Part shown: piece after piece, positions 1 to 8,108 of the stretch
Numbering within the stretch: position 1 is the stretch's first letter
Layout: each line of letters opens with the position of its first letter
Assembly (NCBI RefSeq): GCF_000265245.1
Contig: NZ_AJKS02000020.1
Coordinates: 1-54,751, forward strand
Reading direction: 5' to 3'
Source: Halomonas smyrnensis AAD6
GTDB taxonomy: Bacteria > Pseudomonadota > Gammaproteobacteria > Pseudomonadales > Halomonadaceae
Length of the DNA: 54,751 nt
The notes under the pieces: generated by a model
Databases searched by the model: none
The model's input: only the letters and a program-made list of their open reading frames with translations
What the model was told of the DNA's origin: nothing
Position numbers and translations under genes: made by a program

Positions 1-533
1 ATGCGCCGGGGCTCGCGAGCGAATGCCGACAGCTGCCCCAGCGCGCCTGCTGGGCGGCCTGGGCCCGCCTCGAGGCGCCGCTCGCGCTGCCCGGCGCCGA
101 GGCCGGCTGGCCGCTGCTGCAGTTCGACGAGGGCCCGTTGAAGCGCGTGGTCCGCCACCGCACCAAGCCCGGCCGCGAGGATGCGCCCGAGCTCATCACC
201 CTGCTGGCCGACCTCGACTGGAGCGAACGCCGGCTCGAAGACGCCCCCGATGCCGTGGCCGAAGACCTGCTCGCCGCCCTGAACGCCGCGCTCGAGACGC
301 TCCGGCCCACCACCGGCCTGCCGGGGGTGCAGGCGCGAGGCGCCCACCGCTGGCGCTATGCCGAGCCCGGTGCGGTGGCGCCGGGCGATGACCATCGCCT
401 GACGGACACCGGCCTGGCGCTGTGCGGCGACGGCTGGCGCGGCGGGCGCATCGAGGACGCCTGGCTGTCCGGCCACCACCTGGGCGAGGCGCTGTGCCAT
501 CGCCTTTCCGACCCTGGAGATTTCCCGACATGA
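1..533 (+). CDS. C-terminal part of a renalase-like NAD/FAD-dependent oxidoreductase (5' end outside window)
   Basis: The reading frame is open from base 3 to the TGA at 531-533, giving about 176 residues without a start, so this is the tail of a gene entering from the left. The sequence contains WPLLQFDEGPLKRVVRHRT followed by KPGR, then the RWRYAEP stretch near the end. This is the pattern of the C-terminal half of small amine-oxidase-like FAD proteins annotated as renalase-like. The FAD-binding N-terminus is not in the window. The stop overlaps the start of the next gene by 4 bp (ATGA), so the two are translationally coupled. The substrate is unknown; family membership is inferred from the C-terminal pattern only. 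Confidence 0.7.
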   Translation, partial: APGLASECRQLPQRACWAAWARLEAPLALPGAEAGWPLLQFDEGPLKRVVRHRTKPGREDAPELITLLADLDWSERRLEDAPDAVAEDLLAALNAALETLRPTTGLPGVQARGAHRWRYAEPGAVAPGDDHRLTDTGLALCGDGWRGGRIEDAWLSGHHLGEALCHRLSDPGDFPT

Positions 534-904
534 GCAATGCCCTGATCCTGATGGCCCACGGCTCCAGCGACCCCAACTGGCGCGCGCCCTTCGAGCGTCT
601 CGCCGAACAGCTCTCCGCCCGGCTCTCCACCCCGCTGCGCCTGGCCTACATGGAGATCTGCGCCCCCTCGCTGGAGGACACCGTGGCCGAGCTGGCGGCC
701 GAGGGCGTCGAGCGCGCCGAGATCCTGCCACTGTTCTTCGCCGCCGGCCGCCACCTGCGCAAGGACGTGCCCGGCCAGGTCGAGGCCCTCGGCGAGGCGC
801 ACCCCGAGGTGCAGCTGACGCTGCTGCCGCCGGTGGGCGAGCATCCGGCCTTCGTCGAGGCCCTGGCGGCGGTGATCGCCGAACGAGCGGGCGAGAGCGA
901 CTGA
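530..904 (+). CDS. Short CbiX-family sirohydrochlorin chelatase-like protein
   Basis: This 124-residue protein starts with MSNALILMAHGSSDPNW and has a second conserved block, LPLFFAAGRHLRKDVP. The two histidines (about H10 and H75) match the pair that binds metal and catalyses insertion in the class II chelatases CbiX/SirB. Its length fits the small single-domain form that works as a homodimer on sirohydrochlorin or a related tetrapyrrole. The start ATG at 530 overlaps the upstream stop; a longer frame upstream exists but lies inside the previous gene. Whether it inserts Co, Fe or Ni, or acts on another tetrapyrrole, cannot be read from the sequence. No siroheme or cobalamin genes are visible beside it. 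Confidence 0.8.
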   Translation: MSNALILMAHGSSDPNWRAPFERLAEQLSARLSTPLRLAYMEICAPSLEDTVAELAAEGVERAEILPLFFAAGRHLRKDVPGQVEALGEAHPEVQLTLLPPVGEHPAFVEALAAVIAERAGESD

Positions 905-913
905 TCGTCGTGT

Positions 914-937
914 TGTACATCGACCGTCTTTTGTACA
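914..937. promoter_or_regulatory. Candidate LitR-type operator, TGTACA-N12-TGTACA
   Basis: Two perfect TGTACA hexamers at 914-919 and 932-937 are separated by 12 bp, so they repeat at 18 bp, with A/T-rich flanks (TTGTACA, TGTACAAAAT). They lie 59 bp upstream of the MerR-family regulator start. Direct repeats of this form have been described for LitR-family regulators in pseudomonads (from memory, not checked). The likely reading is an autoregulatory operator overlapping the promoter. No convincing sigma-70 -35/-10 pair is seen around it. Confidence 0.65.
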
Positions 938-995
938 AAATTGGTGGTTGAAGCGACACCCCTTCCGTCACCGATCTCACCGAGGCAGAGACCGC

Positions 996-1907
996 ATGAG
1001 CGATCAGGCGAACCATCCGGCCGATGCGCCGCTCTATCCGATCCGCGAAGTCTCGCGCCTGACCGGCGTCAATGCCGTGACCCTGCGTGCCTGGGAGCGC
1101 CGCTACGGGCTGATCCAGCCCAAGCGCACCCCCAAGGGCCACCGACTCTATGCCAAGGACGACATCGCCCGCGTCGAACGCATCCTGCAATGGCTCAACC
1201 GCGGCGTCCCCGTCAGCCAGGTCCGCGAACTGCTGGAACAGCCCGAGGCCGTGGAGGCGCCGCCGCCCGCGGCCGGCGACTGGGACAGCCAGCGCCGCCA
1301 GCTGCTGGCCGCCGTCGAGGCGCTGGACCTCGAACGCCTGGAAGCGCTGTTCAATCAGGCGCTAGCGCTCTATCCGGTGGCCACCTGCCTCGACGAGCTG
1401 TGGCAGCCGGTGCTGCGCGAGCTGGAGGAGCGCTGGGACGATCGCCTGGGCGCCGACCTCCAGCGCCGCACCCTGGAAGCCTTCCTGCGCACCCGCATCG
1501 GCACCCGGCTGTATCACGCCAACGCCCAGGCCGGCGAGGCCACGCTGCTGATCGTTCCGCTGCCCGACGACGGCCCGATGTGGGGGCTGCTGGCCGCCCT
1601 GGCCGCCGCCGATCGCGGCTATCGCGTGCAGTGGCTCGACGCCGCGCTGCCGCCCCAGGAGCTGACGCTGGCCGTGGAGCGCTTCCATGCCACCGCCCTG
1701 CTGCTGGCCAGCGGACGCGCCGAGCGCGCCGACCTGATCCGCCGCCAGCTGCCGCGCCTGGCCGAGCAGCTCGAGGTGCCGGTGGCGCTGTGCGGGCCGG
1801 TGGCGCGCATCCGCGCGGCCGACCTCGACGCCTCCGGCGTGGAGCTGCTCGGCGACGACCTGAGCCACGCCATGACGCGTCTGAAATCCCTGACCCAAGC
1901 CGCCTGA
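996..1907 (+). CDS. litR: MerR-family regulator of the LitR/CarH type with a degenerate cobalamin-binding domain
   Basis: The protein has 303 residues. Residues about 14-80 form a MerR winged helix (PIREVSRLTGVNAVTLRAWE, then RRYGLIQP). A four-helix bundle and a Rossmann-like domain follow, as in the B12 photoreceptors CarH/LitR. The cobalamin-ligand residues are not there: the bundle motif W-x9-EH reads W147...LQRR, and the DxHxxG motif reads DDGPMWG (residues 191-197). This fits the LitR subgroup that does not bind B12 itself. The ATG at 996 was preferred over one at 948 because the family starts just before the helix-turn-helix and a purine-rich stretch precedes it. The photolyase gene follows after 12 bp. 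It is probably a light- or stress-responsive repressor of its own cluster; the symbol is by analogy. Confidence 0.8.
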   Translation: MSDQANHPADAPLYPIREVSRLTGVNAVTLRAWERRYGLIQPKRTPKGHRLYAKDDIARVERILQWLNRGVPVSQVRELLEQPEAVEAPPPAAGDWDSQRRQLLAAVEALDLERLEALFNQALALYPVATCLDELWQPVLRELEERWDDRLGADLQRRTLEAFLRTRIGTRLYHANAQAGEATLLIVPLPDDGPMWGLLAALAAADRGYRVQWLDAALPPQELTLAVERFHATALLLASGRAERADLIRRQLPRLAEQLEVPVALCGPVARIRAADLDASGVELLGDDLSHAMTRLKSLTQAA

Positions 1908-1919
1908 ACGGAGGCGCCG

Positions 1920-3335
1920 ATGTCCCCGACCCTGGTCTGGTTCCGCAGCGACCTGCGCATCCACGACAACACCGCCCTGGCCGCCGCGGCCCGCCGTGGC
2001 CCGGTGATCGGCGTCTTCCTGCGCTGCCTGCCCCAGTGGCAGCAGCATGGCCACGGCGCCAACAAGCTCGACTTCACCCGACGCGGCGTCGCCGCGCTGT
2101 CGGAGTCGCTGGCCGGGCTCAACATTCCGCTGCTGCATCGCGACATCGAGCGCTTCGACGAGGCCCCGGCGATGCTGCTCGACCTGGCCCGGGAGCTCGG
2201 CGCCGAGGCCCTGCACTTCAACCGCGAGTATCCGCTGGACGAGGCGCGCCGCGACGCCGCGGTGATCGAGGCCTTCGAGGACGCCGGCCTGGCCGCCCAC
2301 GGCCATCGCGACGCCGTGGCCTTCGCCCCGGGCGAGCTCTTGACCGGCAAGGGCGACGTCTACGGCGTCTTCACGCCCTTCGCCAAGGCCTGGCACAAGG
2401 CGATCACCGCCGAGCGGCTGGCGCTGCACGACGCGCCCGAGCCCCAGGCCAGCCTGCCCGTCGCCCCCGACCCGATTCCCGAGCTGCCCGAACTCGAGGA
2501 CGCCCCGATCGACGGCCGCCTGTGGCCCGCCGGCGAGGGCCCGGCCGGGGACCGCCTGGAGCGCTTCCTGCGCTTTCGCGGCCGCCACTACGACGATCAG
2601 CGCGACTTCCCGGCGATCCGCGGCACCAGCGAGCTCTCGCCCTACCTGGCGCTGGGCATGATCTCCCATCGCCAGTGCATGCAGGCGGTGATGGCCGAGA
2701 ACGATGGCGCCCTGGCCGACGGTGACGCCGGCCTCACGGCCTGGGTCGGCGAGCTGATCTGGCGCGAGTTCTACCAGCACATCGCCGCCGGCTTCCCGCG
2801 GGTGTGCCGCCACCGTGCCTTCCAGCGTCACACCGAGGCGCTGCCGTGGCGCGACGACGAGGCCGGCTTCCGGGCCTGGTGCGAGGGGCGCACCGGCTAC
2901 CCCATCGTCGATGCCGCCATGCGCCAGCTCGTCGCCACCGGCTGGATGCACAACCGGCTGCGCATGGTCACCGCCATGTTCCTGTCCAAGCATCTGCTGA
3001 TCGACTGGCGCCGCGGCGAGGCCTTCTTCCTGCGCCACCTGGTCGACGGCGAGTTCGGCGCCAACAACGGCGGCTGGCAATGGGCGGCCTCCACCGGCAC
3101 CGACGCCGCGCCCTACTTCCGCATCTTCAACCCCACCACCCAGTCCCAGCGCTTCGACCCGGAAGGCCGCTTCCTCGCCGAATGGCTGCCGGAGCTCGCC
3201 GAGCTGTCGCCCAAGGCCCGTCACGCCCCGGGCAACGACCTGCTGAGCGGCGTCGACTATCCGCCGCCCATCGTCGACCACAAGGCCGCCCGCGCCCGGG
3301 CGCTGGACGCGTTCAAGAACCTGCCCGCGTCCTGA
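1920..3335 (+). CDS. phrB: Class I cryptochrome/deoxyribodipyrimidine photolyase
   Basis: The 471-residue protein has an N-terminal antenna domain (TLVWFRSDLRIHDNTAL) and a C-terminal FAD domain. The electron-transfer tryptophans of Escherichia coli PhrB are all kept: W310 (LPWRDD), W363 (LIDWRRGE) and W386 (NNGGWQWAASTGTDAAPYF). The active-site blocks ELIWREFYQH and TGWMHNRLRM are also present. It should repair cyclobutane pyrimidine dimers with blue light. A GGAGG precedes the ATG and the regulator stops 12 bp upstream, so the two probably share a transcript controlled by the TGTACA element. A pure photoreceptor role is possible but less likely given the intact repair residues. Confidence 0.93.
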   Translation: MSPTLVWFRSDLRIHDNTALAAAARRGPVIGVFLRCLPQWQQHGHGANKLDFTRRGVAALSESLAGLNIPLLHRDIERFDEAPAMLLDLARELGAEALHFNREYPLDEARRDAAVIEAFEDAGLAAHGHRDAVAFAPGELLTGKGDVYGVFTPFAKAWHKAITAERLALHDAPEPQASLPVAPDPIPELPELEDAPIDGRLWPAGEGPAGDRLERFLRFRGRHYDDQRDFPAIRGTSELSPYLALGMISHRQCMQAVMAENDGALADGDAGLTAWVGELIWREFYQHIAAGFPRVCRHRAFQRHTEALPWRDDEAGFRAWCEGRTGYPIVDAAMRQLVATGWMHNRLRMVTAMFLSKHLLIDWRRGEAFFLRHLVDGEFGANNGGWQWAASTGTDAAPYFRIFNPTTQSQRFDPEGRFLAEWLPELAELSPKARHAPGNDLLSGVDYPPPIVDHKAARARALDAFKNLPAS

Positions 3336-3430
3336 GGCGGGCGCGTCTTCCCGGCCGCGTCTCCCGGTTCCTGTTCCCCCGATCACGCCCCGTCCCCACT
3401 TCTCCACCTTCCCTCGCCCAGGAGGCCGTC

Positions 3431-3871
3431 ATGTCACCCGATCCGGACCTGGAGGCCTTCTGCGCCTTCTACAACAAGCTAGACAATTCCTGTACAAAAA
3501 ATCTGTACAAGATATATACTCAAGACATTGCATTCACCGACCCGCTGCATCGCATCGACGGCCTGCCGGCCCTGGAAGCCTACTTCGCCGCCCTGTACGA
3601 GAACGTAACGGCGTGTCGCTTCACCTTTCACGAGCGTCAGCGTCACGGCGACATCGCCTTCGTGACCTGGACGATGCACCTGGCCCATCGGCGGCTGGCG
3701 GGCGGCAGGGACATCACGGTGGAGGGCGCCTCGCGGCTGGTCTTCGCCGACGACGGATCGGGGCGGGTGAGTGAGCACCGGGACTACTTCGACGCCGGCG
3801 AACTACTATATGAGCGACTGCCGCTGCTGGGCACGGTGATCCGCTGGCTCAAGCGCCGCGCGGGAGGCTGA
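3431..3871 (+). CDS. NTF2-like / SnoaL-like protein of the LitR lipid cluster
   Basis: This 146-residue protein has the small alpha+beta barrel pattern of the nuclear transport factor 2-like family: FCAFYNKLD at the N-terminus, then FTDPLHRIDGL, EAYFAALYENV, FVTWTMHL and a C-terminal HRDYFDAGELLYERLP. AGGAGG stands 6 bp before the ATG. Members occur next to LitR, photolyase and CFA-type genes in other proteobacteria. The substrate is unknown; it may bind or isomerise a lipid intermediate, but that is a guess. Oddly, codons at about 3470-3530 (NSCTKNLYKIYTQD) are strongly AT-rich in a GC-rich gene and contain two TGTACA hexamers. Confidence 0.82.
   Translation: MSPDPDLEAFCAFYNKLDNSCTKNLYKIYTQDIAFTDPLHRIDGLPALEAYFAALYENVTACRFTFHERQRHGDIAFVTWTMHLAHRRLAGGRDITVEGASRLVFADDGSGRVSEHRDYFDAGELLYERLPLLGTVIRWLKRRAGG
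3491..3509. promoter_or_regulatory. TGTACA pair inside the NTF2-like gene, possible internal operator
   Basis: TGTACA occurs at 3491-3496 and 3504-3509 with a 7-bp gap, followed by the -10-like TATACT at 3515-3520. The hexamers match those before the MerR regulator gene, but the spacing differs (7 against 12). The stretch is coding and lies about 450 bp upstream of the SDR gene, which has no TGTACA in its own 5' region. It may be a secondary regulator site driving the downstream lipid operon, or a chance feature of AT-rich codons. Confidence 0.35.
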
Positions 3872-3962
3872 GGGGCCAGCCCCTCGAGCCCTACGGCTGA
3901 AACCCAGAGGCCGTGACCCGCGTATCCCTAACAAGAGACATAGCAGGACGCGAGGAGACGAC

Positions 3963-4754
3963 ATGACGGCACCTCACACGCCCCGCTGCATCTGGCTGAC
4001 CGGCGCGACATCCGGCATCGGCCGGGCGCTGGCGACACGGCTGCTCGACCAGGGCCATCGGGTCGCCCTCAGCGCCCGCCGCTCGGACGCCCTGCAGGAA
4101 CTGGCCGGCGAGCGCGACAACGCCCTGCTGCTGCCGCTGGACGTCAACGACCGGGCTGCCGTGCTGGCCGCCGGCGATCGCATCGCCGCCCGCTTCGGCC
4201 ACCTCGACCTGGCGATCCTCAACGCCGGCACCTGCGAATATCTCGAGGCCGGCACCTTCGACGCCGCGCTGATCGAGCGGGTCTTCGCCACCAATTTCTT
4301 CGGTGCCCTGCACGGCGTGGAAGCGGCGCTGCCGCTGCTGCGCCGGGCCAGGGCCCGGGGTGGCCGGCCGCTGCTGGCCGCCACCTCCAGCGCCTCGGCC
4401 TATCTGCCGCTGCCCCGCGCCGAGGCCTACGGCGCCTCCAAGGCCGCGCTCAGTCACTTCCTGGAATCGCTGCGCCTCGATCTGGCCGGCGAAGAGATCG
4501 ACGTCAGCCTCATTCATCCCGGCTTCGTGAAGACGCCGCTGACCGATCGCAACGACTTCCCGATGCCGATGCGGGTCGGCGTCGATCAGGCCGCCGAGGC
4601 GATCCTCAAGGGCCTCGAGGCCCATCGCCTCGACGTCCACTTCCCGCGCCGCTTCACCCTGCCGCTCAAGCTGCTGGGCATCCTGCCGCCGGGGCTGCGC
4701 TTCCGCCTCGGGCGGCGCCTGGCCCGCGGCGCCGACACGGAGGCCTCGTCATGA
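3963..4754 (+). CDS. Short-chain dehydrogenase/reductase of the lipid-modification operon
   Basis: The 263-residue protein is a classical SDR: the cofactor loop TGATSGIG is at residues 13-20, NAG at 87-89, the catalytic serine region TSSASAY at about 141-147, and YGASK with Y156 and K160. It should reduce or oxidise a carbonyl/alcohol with NAD(P)H, probably on a lipid-linked substrate given the neighbours. GAGGAG precedes the ATG at 3963. Its stop overlaps the next ATG by 4 bp. The 91-bp gap to the NTF2-like gene holds no clear promoter, so it may be read from upstream or from inside that gene. Confidence 0.88.
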   Translation: MTAPHTPRCIWLTGATSGIGRALATRLLDQGHRVALSARRSDALQELAGERDNALLLPLDVNDRAAVLAAGDRIAARFGHLDLAILNAGTCEYLEAGTFDAALIERVFATNFFGALHGVEAALPLLRRARARGGRPLLAATSSASAYLPLPRAEAYGASKAALSHFLESLRLDLAGEEIDVSLIHPGFVKTPLTDRNDFPMPMRVGVDQAAEAILKGLEAHRLDVHFPRRFTLPLKLLGILPPGLRFRLGRRLARGADTEASS

Positions 4755-6085
4755 CGTCGCTCGCCACTCCCGCCTCTCCCCAGGGCCGCCAGCGCATCGC
4801 GGTGATCGGCAGCGGCATCGCCGGCATGGCCGCCAGCTGGTATCTGTCCCGCCGCCACGAGGTCACGCTGTTCGAGGCCGACACCCGCCTCGGCGGCCAC
4901 ACCGCGACCATGGACGTCGAGCTCGAGGGCCGCCACTACGCCATCGACACCGGCTTCATCGTCTTCAATGACTGGACCTATCCCCACTTCCGGCGTCTGC
5001 TCGCGACCCTCGGCGTGGAGAGCCAGCCCACCGAGATGAGCTTCTCGGTGCACGAGACGGCCCGCGACTTCGAGTACAACGGCCACAGCCTGCCGCGGCT
5101 GTTCGCCCAGTGGTCGAACCTGCTGCGGCCGAGCTTCCATGGCCTGCTGCGCGACATCCTGCGCTTCAACCGCGAGGCCACCCAGGCGATGGTCGACGAC
5201 CGCCTGCCGGCGGACCTGACCCTGGGCGACTACCTGGACGCCGGCGGCTACGGCGAGGGCTTCCAGCGCCACTACCTGCTGCCCATGGGCGCGGCGATCT
5301 GGTCGGCCAGCATCGGCCAGCTGCGCGCCTTCCCGGCCCGCTTCTTCGTGCGCTTCTTCCATCATCACGGCCTGCTGTCGGTCAACGAGCGCCCCCAGTG
5401 GTACACCCTGGTCGGCGGCTCGCGGGCCTACATTCCGGCGCTGACCGCGCCCTACGCCGAGCGCATCCGGCTGGCCACCCCGGTGCGCGGCCTGCGCCGC
5501 GAGGCCGACGGAGTCCGCGTCCGCAGCGACGCCGGCGAGGAGCGCTTCGACCAGGTGGTGCTGGCCTGCCACGCCGACCAGGCGCTGGCGATGCTCGACG
5601 ACGCCAGCCCCGCCGAGCGCCAGATCCTCGGCGCCCTGCCCTACCACGACAACGAGGTGGTGCTGCACACCGACACTCGCCTGCTGCCCCGCCGCCGGCG
5701 CGCCTGGGCGAGCTGGAACTACCGGCTCGACGGCCGCGGCGATGACGCCCGGGTCTCGGTGACCTACGACATGAACATCCTGCAGCGCCTCGAGGCGCCG
5801 CACACCTTCTGCGTGACCCTCAACGACGGCGACAGCATCGACCCGGCCAGGGTGCTCGGGCGCTACACCTACGCCCATCCGCAGTTCAGCCTCGCCGGCA
5901 TGAACGCCCAGGCCCGCCACGCCGAGATCTCGGGGCCGGGCCGGCGCACCCACTTCTGCGGCGCCTACTGGCGCAACGGCTTCCACGAGGACGGCGTGTG
6001 GAGCGCGCTGCGGGTCGCCCGGGCGCTGGGCTGCGACCCCGACGCGCCGGCCGGGGCCCGGGCGGCCACGGAGGTGCCGGCATGA
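4751..6085 (+). CDS. FAD-dependent amine-oxidase-like oxidoreductase of the lipid operon
   Basis: The 444-residue flavoprotein has an N-terminal dinucleotide-binding motif (VIGSGIAGMAASWYL, G20-x-G22-x-x-G25), then LGGHTATMDVELEG and DTGFIVFNDWTYPHF. The C-terminal FAD contact block reads THFCGAYWRNGFHEDGV. This subfamily is regularly found beside CFA-synthase-like and DUF1365 genes and is related to desaturase/amine oxidase flavoproteins. In other proteobacteria such loci are linked to furan or methylated fatty acids; equating this protein with a particular step is inference. It overlaps both neighbours by 4 bp (ATGA at each end). Confidence 0.88.
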   Translation: MTSLATPASPQGRQRIAVIGSGIAGMAASWYLSRRHEVTLFEADTRLGGHTATMDVELEGRHYAIDTGFIVFNDWTYPHFRRLLATLGVESQPTEMSFSVHETARDFEYNGHSLPRLFAQWSNLLRPSFHGLLRDILRFNREATQAMVDDRLPADLTLGDYLDAGGYGEGFQRHYLLPMGAAIWSASIGQLRAFPARFFVRFFHHHGLLSVNERPQWYTLVGGSRAYIPALTAPYAERIRLATPVRGLRREADGVRVRSDAGEERFDQVVLACHADQALAMLDDASPAERQILGALPYHDNEVVLHTDTRLLPRRRRAWASWNYRLDGRGDDARVSVTYDMNILQRLEAPHTFCVTLNDGDSIDPARVLGRYTYAHPQFSLAGMNAQARHAEISGPGRRTHFCGAYWRNGFHEDGVWSALRVARALGCDPDAPAGARAATEVPA

Positions 6086-6846
6086 TCCAGGCCCCGCGCT
6101 CGCGCATCTACCGCGGCTGGCTGCGTCATCGTCGCTTCCTGCCCCATGCCCACGCCTTCCGCTACCGGCTGTGGATGGCCTGGCTCGACCTCGACGAGCT
6201 GCCGGAGCTGTTCGACGGCGTGCCCGGCTTCAGCGCCCGGCGCCCGGCCCTGGCGCGCTTTCGCCGCGAGGACTACCTGGCGCCCCACGACCGGCCGCTC
6301 AAGGACGCCGTGCGCGCCGAGCTGACGCGGCTGCTGGGCGACGCCCCGGACGGCCGCATCTGCCTGCTCACCCAGCTGCGCACCCTGGGCCTGGGCTTCA
6401 ATCCGGTGTCGCTGTACTACGCCTACGACGCCCGCGGCGAGCTGCGCGCGCTGCTCGGCGAGGTCAGCAACACCCCCTGGGGCGAGCGCACCACCTATGC
6501 CTGCCGGGTCGAGCCGCGGCGCCACGGCCATCGCGCCGAGTTCGACAAGGCCATGCACGTCTCGCCGTTCAACCCCATGGACATGCGCTACCGCTGGCGC
6601 TTCGACAGCCCCGGCGAACGCCTGAACCTGAACATGGAGACCTGGCGCGGCGACGAGCGCCACTTCGACGCCAGCCTGAGCCTGGAGGCCCGCCCGGCGA
6701 CCCGCGGCGTGCTGCTGGCCACCCTGGCCCGCCATCCGGCGATGGCGCTGAAGACCCTCGCCGGCATCCATTTCGAGGCCCTGCGCCTGTGGCTCAAGCG
6801 CGTCCCCGTCCACGACCATCCCCGCCATCAGGAGAGTTCGCCGTGA
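6082..6846 (+). CDS. DUF1365 family protein of the lipid operon
   Basis: This 254-residue protein starts MIQAPRSRIYRGWLRHRR and contains the DUF1365 signatures FRYRLWMAWLDLDELPELF, LGLGFNPVSLYYAY and FDKAMHVSPFNPMDMRY. No catalytic chemistry is established for the family. It almost always sits between the FAD oxidoreductase and the CFA-synthase-like gene, which points to a helper or scaffold role in the same lipid reaction. No signal peptide or membrane segment is seen. The ATG at 6082 overlaps the upstream stop (ATGA), and its own stop overlaps the GTG start of the next gene. Confidence 0.88.
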   Translation: MIQAPRSRIYRGWLRHRRFLPHAHAFRYRLWMAWLDLDELPELFDGVPGFSARRPALARFRREDYLAPHDRPLKDAVRAELTRLLGDAPDGRICLLTQLRTLGLGFNPVSLYYAYDARGELRALLGEVSNTPWGERTTYACRVEPRRHGHRAEFDKAMHVSPFNPMDMRYRWRFDSPGERLNLNMETWRGDERHFDASLSLEARPATRGVLLATLARHPAMALKTLAGIHFEALRLWLKRVPVHDHPRHQESSP

Positions 6847-8108
6847 ATACACGCACCGCCAACGCCCGTCCACTGCCGGCCGAGGGCGACCGCCTGACGC
6901 GCTGGCTCAAGGCTCGCCTGCTGCCCCAGCTGGATCGTCTGGAAGGCGGCGAGATCACCCTGATCGAGGGCCATCAGCGCCACCGCCTGGGCCGCGGCGG
7001 CCCGCTCTCGGTGACCCTGGTGGTGCGCGACTCGCGGGCCTGGCGGCGCATGGCGCTGGGCGGCACCGTGGGCGCCGGCGAGGCCTACATGGACGGTGAC
7101 TGGGACGCCGACGACCCGGTGGCGCTGGTGCGGCTGTTCGCCGCCAACCTGGAACGGGTCAACGGCGAGATGGAGGGCGGCCTGGCCGGCGCCGGCCGCT
7201 GGCTGCTCGGCGCGCTCTACCGGCTGCAGCGCAACAGCCTGAGCGGCTCGCGGCGCAACATCGCCGCCCACTACGACATCGGCAACGACCTGTTCGCGAC
7301 CTTCCTCGACCGCCGCCACTGGATGTACTCCAGCGCCGTCTTCCCCCGCGCCGGCGCCAGCCTCGAGGAGGCCTCGACCCACAAGCTCGACCTGATGCTC
7401 GAGCGCCTCGACGTGCGTCCGCATCACCATCTGCTGGAGATCGGCACCGGCTGGGGCGGGCTGGCCATCCACGCCGCCCGCACCCGCGGCTGCCGGGTCA
7501 CCACCACCACCATCTCCGACGAGCAGTATGCCCACACCGCCCGGCGGCTGGCCGAGGAGGGGCTCGAGGACCGCGTCACCCTGCTCAAGCGCGACTACCG
7601 CGAACTGGAGGGCCGCTTCGACCGGCTGATCTCGGTGGAGATGATCGAGGCGGTCGGCCACCAGTATCTGGAGACCTACCTGACCACCCTCGACCGGCTG
7701 CTGACCGACGACGGCATGGCCATGCTGCAGGCCATCACCATCCGCGATCAGCGCTACGAGACCGCCAAGCGCGAGATGGACTTCATCAAGCGCTACATCT
7801 TCCCCGGCGGCTTCCTGCCCTCCCACCGCGTCATCCTCGACGGCCTGACCCGCCACACCTCGCTGAACCTGGTGGGCCTGGACGAGATCGGCCAGCACTA
7901 TGCGCGCACCCTGCGCGAGTGGCGCCACCGCTTCGAGGCCAACCTGGAGACCGTGCGCCGGCTCGGCTACGACGAGCGCTTCATCCGCATGTGGCGCTAT
8001 TACCTGTGCTACTGCGAAGGCGGCTTCCTGGAGCGCACCATCGGCACCAGCCAGCTGCTGCTGGCCAAGCCCGGCGCGCGGCCGGCGCCGCTCTCGGGGG
8101 CGGTGTGA
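6843..8108 (+). CDS. cfa: Cyclopropane-fatty-acyl-phospholipid synthase family methyltransferase
   Basis: The 421-residue protein starts with GTG at 6843, overlapping the previous stop (GTGA), with AGGAG upstream. An N-terminal lipid-binding region is followed by a SAM methyltransferase fold: HYDIGNDLFATFLDRRHWMYS, the SAM loop LLEIGTGWGG (residues 197-206), TTTISDEQ, SVEMIEAVG and FIKRYIFPGG. The family transfers methylene from S-adenosylmethionine to the double bond of membrane phospholipid acyl chains. In the clustered form with DUF1365 and the FAD protein it may instead methylate toward a furan or methyl-branched fatty acid, so the exact product is open. The general symbol cfa is given by family only. 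Confidence 0.88.
   Translation: MNTRTANARPLPAEGDRLTRWLKARLLPQLDRLEGGEITLIEGHQRHRLGRGGPLSVTLVVRDSRAWRRMALGGTVGAGEAYMDGDWDADDPVALVRLFAANLERVNGEMEGGLAGAGRWLLGALYRLQRNSLSGSRRNIAAHYDIGNDLFATFLDRRHWMYSSAVFPRAGASLEEASTHKLDLMLERLDVRPHHHLLEIGTGWGGLAIHAARTRGCRVTTTTISDEQYAHTARRLAEEGLEDRVTLLKRDYRELEGRFDRLISVEMIEAVGHQYLETYLTTLDRLLTDDGMAMLQAITIRDQRYETAKREMDFIKRYIFPGGFLPSHRVILDGLTRHTSLNLVGLDEIGQHYARTLREWRHRFEANLETVRRLGYDERFIRMWRYYLCYCEGGFLERTIGTSQLLLAKPGARPAPLSGAV

Noticed and set aside
941..2725. 594-codon open frame across the regulator and photolyase genes
   Set aside because: Its translation is Arg/Pro/Ala-rich and it lies out of frame with two clearly recognisable proteins.
3336..3430. TGTACA operator directly before the NTF2-like gene
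   Set aside because: The 95-bp leader is C/T-rich and contains no TGTACA; the pair is inside the coding sequence instead.
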